Source: Albidovulum litorale (GTDB taxonomy: Bacteria; Pseudomonadota; Alphaproteobacteria; Rhodobacterales; Rhodobacteraceae). Taken from it: a stretch of 64,000 bases of DNA. The stretch is taken from the NCBI RefSeq assembly GCF_025751495.1, contig NZ_JAOWKZ010000001.1, forward strand, positions 441,920-505,919, in the 5' to 3' direction. A program made the position numbers and the translations under genes. Below, in pieces: positions 62,018 to 64,000 of this stretch. A model generated the notes under the pieces. The model was not told the DNA's origin. It did no database searches and saw only the letters and a list, made by a program, of their open reading frames with translations. Numbering within the stretch: position 1 is the stretch's first letter; the number at the start of each line of letters is the position of its first letter.

Positions 62018-64000
62018 TTAACCCTCCCTTGCAGCGCGGATCGCAGCCAGGATCCGATCGGGCGTAGCCGGCAGCCGCGTCACCCTTGCGCCACAAGAAT
62101 GCCGGATCGCCGAGAGGATCGCCGGTGCCGTCGGGATCAGCACATGTTCACCCAGCCCCTTTGCACCGTAAGGTCCATTGGGGTCGGCGACCTCCACGAT
62201 ATGCGAGGTGATCGGCGGTACGTCCCCGATCGTCGGGATGAGGTAGTCGTGCAGGTTGTCGGTCCGGCCAGGAATGTATTCCTCCATCAGCGCCATCCCG
62301 ATCCCCTGCGCCACGCCGCCATGGATCTGCCCCTCAACCAGAACCGGGTTGATCGCGCGTCCGACATCGTGGGCGGCATGGATGTGGTCGAGCGTCACGG
62401 TGCCAAGTTCAGTATCCACCGTCAGTTCCACCATCTGCGCGGTATAGCCGTAAACGGCATAGGGCACGCCCTGCCCGTTTTCGTCCAGAGGCGAGGTCGG
62501 CGGGTCATATGTCTCTGCCGCCTCGATCACATAACCATCGCCAGCAGGCAGCGCGGCATGATGCAGGGTGCCGTCCGGCGCGGTCACTCTCACCTCTCCC
62601 GGAGCGAGGGCAATGCGCCCCTCTGTCGCGTTCGTCAGCCGCAGGATGTCGGCGCGCAGCGCCAGCCCCGTCAGCCGCGCGGCATTGCCCGAGACATAGG
62701 TCTGGCGCGAGGCGGAGGTCTTGCCGGCATCGGGCGTCACTCCGGTATCGGGACCAATCAGGTCCACATTCCGGACGTCCACACCGAGCGCCTCGGCGAA
62801 GATCTGGGCGATGACCGTATTGGCGCCCTGACCGATATCCATCGCCCCCTGATGCAGGACGATCCGCCCGTCGCCCGTGATCCCTGCACGGATCGTCGAC
62901 GGGTTCGGCAGCGAGGTATTGCCGCAGCCATACCAGCCGCAGGCGATTCCCACGCCTTTGCGAAGAACGCCGAACTGAGCATTGAATTTGTTCGCATTCT
63001 CCAACGCGGCAACCCACGCAGGACGCAAGGCATCCAGACACGGTTTGATCCCTACCGCCCCGTCGAAGACCTGCCCCGTGGCGGTCGGAATACCGTTGTC
63101 GAGCGCGTTTAAATACCGGAACTCCAGCCGGTCCAGCCCGAGCCTTTCAGCCAGATCGTCGAACAACGCCTCCTGCGCGATGGCGGCCTGAGGCACCCCG
63201 AAACCACGGAAGGCGCCGGCAGGAACGCAGTTGGTGTACACGCCTTCCGTATGCGCGACATAATCCGCATGGGCATAGGGCCCGCCCGCGTGGACCGGCA
63301 CGCGATTGGCCACGGTCGGCCCCCAGGAAGAATGCGCGCCGGTGTTGAAGGTGCCATCAAAGGCAAAGCCCGACAGCTTGCCATCCTGCGTCGCCCCCAC
63401 CCGCACCCGCATCTGTGCCGGATGTCGCTTCGTCGTCGAGGCCATTGATTCCGAACGTGAATACGTCATCCACACCGGGCGTTTCAGATGCCAGGCGGCC
63501 AGCGCGACATGCGGGTGGAAGGAGATGTCGAGCTTCGATCCGAAGCCGCCGCCCACTGCGGTCGGCACCACCCGCACCGCGTCGGGGGAAAGCCCCAGAA
63601 TCTCGGCCACGGAATCCCGCGCCATGACCGGGGCCTGCGTGCCGCCATGGACCTCGATCCGCCCGTCCACCCAGTCGGCATAGCCCGCCTCGGGTTCGAT
63701 ATAGGCGTGTTCGATGAAACGAGTCTCGAACTCCCCCTCAACGACAATATCGGCCCTTGCGAGCGCCGCCTCTGCATCGCCCTTCTTCACGAAGCCCCGG
63801 CACATGACATTCGCGGCATGGCCCTCGTGGAAGGGCTCCAACGTCTTCGCATCTTTGGGTTCGCGGGCTGCGTCTATGGGTATCCAAGTGATTGGGAAAG
63901 ACGACAAATCCAGTGCCATCACGCTCTCGGCCAGGCCAACGACCGCCGCAACGGCCTCGCCCCGGAACCGGGCGGTTTCCTCGGCATAGACCGGCTGGTC
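62018..64000 (-). CDS. Molybdenum hydroxylase large subunit, 5' end beyond window
   Basis: At least 660 residues of a xanthine dehydrogenase-family molybdopterin subunit are present; the frame is open to the edge, where it reads DQPVYAEETARFRGEAVAAV. Cofactor motifs are VGGGFGSKLD, GAFRGFGVPQAA, GQGANTVIAQIFAEALG and GRAINPVLVEGQIHGGVAQG. The catalytic glutamate is in GAKGLGEHV. Such enzymes hydroxylate N-heterocycles such as nicotinate, xanthine or isoquinoline. It overlaps no gene but ends one base before the reductase-like gene, so the pair is coupled. Confidence 0.92.
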   Translation of the reverse strand, partial: DQPVYAEETARFRGEAVAAVVGLAESVMALDLSSFPITWIPIDAAREPKDAKTLEPFHEGHAANVMCRGFVKKGDAEAALARADIVVEGEFETRFIEHAYIEPEAGYADWVDGRIEVHGGTQAPVMARDSVAEILGLSPDAVRVVPTAVGGGFGSKLDISFHPHVALAAWHLKRPVWMTYSRSESMASTTKRHPAQMRVRVGATQDGKLSGFAFDGTFNTGAHSSWGPTVANRVPVHAGGPYAHADYVAHTEGVYTNCVPAGAFRGFGVPQAAIAQEALFDDLAERLGLDRLEFRYLNALDNGIPTATGQVFDGAVGIKPCLDALRPAWVAALENANKFNAQFGVLRKGVGIACGWYGCGNTSLPNPSTIRAGITGDGRIVLHQGAMDIGQGANTVIAQIFAEALGVDVRNVDLIGPDTGVTPDAGKTSASRQTYVSGNAARLTGLALRADILRLTNATEGRIALAPGEVRVTAPDGTLHHAALPAGDGYVIEAAETYDPPTSPLDENGQGVPYAVYGYTAQMVELTVDTELGTVTLDHIHAAHDVGRAINPVLVEGQIHGGVAQGIGMALMEEYIPGRTDNLHDYLIPTIGDVPPITSHIVEVADPNGPYGAKGLGEHVLIPTAPAILSAIRHSCGARVTRLPATPDRILAAIRAAREG

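Overview
The window looks like the chromosome of an alphaproteobacterium of the family Rhodobacteraceae. The GC content is high, and there is a Rhodobacter-type gene transfer agent (GTA) cluster. Other lineage markers are chpT, olsBA, the fab/mltG cluster, obgE-proB-proA, and dispersed intergenic palindromes of a kind common in this family. No tRNA, rRNA, CRISPR array or insertion sequence was recognised.

Layout. (1) 1-9750, minus strand: the GTA structural cluster, read right to left from the small terminase through large terminase, portal, g3.5, prohead protease, capsid, head-tail joining proteins, tail tube, chaperones and tape measure to the distal tail and hub proteins. The first codons of the g14 peptidase lie at the left edge. 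A good minus-strand promoter (9853-9881), a near-consensus CtrA-like box and an intrinsic-terminator hairpin sit just upstream. (2) 9988-16738, minus: the fatty-acid/cell-wall cluster fabD-fabG-acpP, then three extra genes (acetyltransferase, membrane protein, divergent HisA paralogue), then fabF-mltG. (3) 16872-31402: mostly housekeeping genes, including cytochrome b561, an HNH nuclease, alkA-like glycosylase with esterase, a MocR regulator divergent from a DUF1127 protein, rplM-rpsI, an MFS transporter, an M32 peptidase, ctaA and trmJ. (4) 31682-40478: rplU-rpmA, two acetyltransferases (the second frameshifted), obgE-proB-proA and a DksA-like protein, chpT, and olsB-olsA. (5) 40525-50379: a TAXI-type TRAP transporter (binding protein, fused permease, DUF1850) flanked on both sides by DctB/DctD two-component systems. 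The left DctD has lost its Walker A lysine and GAFTGA loop. The right one has GAFPGA instead of GAFTGA. (6) 50476-64000: a catabolic island. An XRE-cupin regulator, a complete dipeptide-type ABC transporter with an M24 peptidase, and an enamidase-like amidohydrolase run rightward. An aminotransferase, a 6-hydroxynicotinate-reductase-like Fe-S protein and a molybdenum hydroxylase (cut by the window end) run leftward toward them.

How the genes may work together. Mo-hydroxylase, 6-hydroxynicotinate reductase and enamidase are the first three enzyme types of reductive nicotinate degradation, as known from Eubacterium barkeri. Finding them with a dedicated importer, a peptidase and an aminotransferase suggests uptake and reductive opening of an N-heterocycle, possibly a conjugated one. 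The substrate is inferred, not shown. ChpT in the same window belongs to the CckA-ChpT-CtrA relay known to control GTA production, so a GTA and part of its control circuit lie within about 30 kb.
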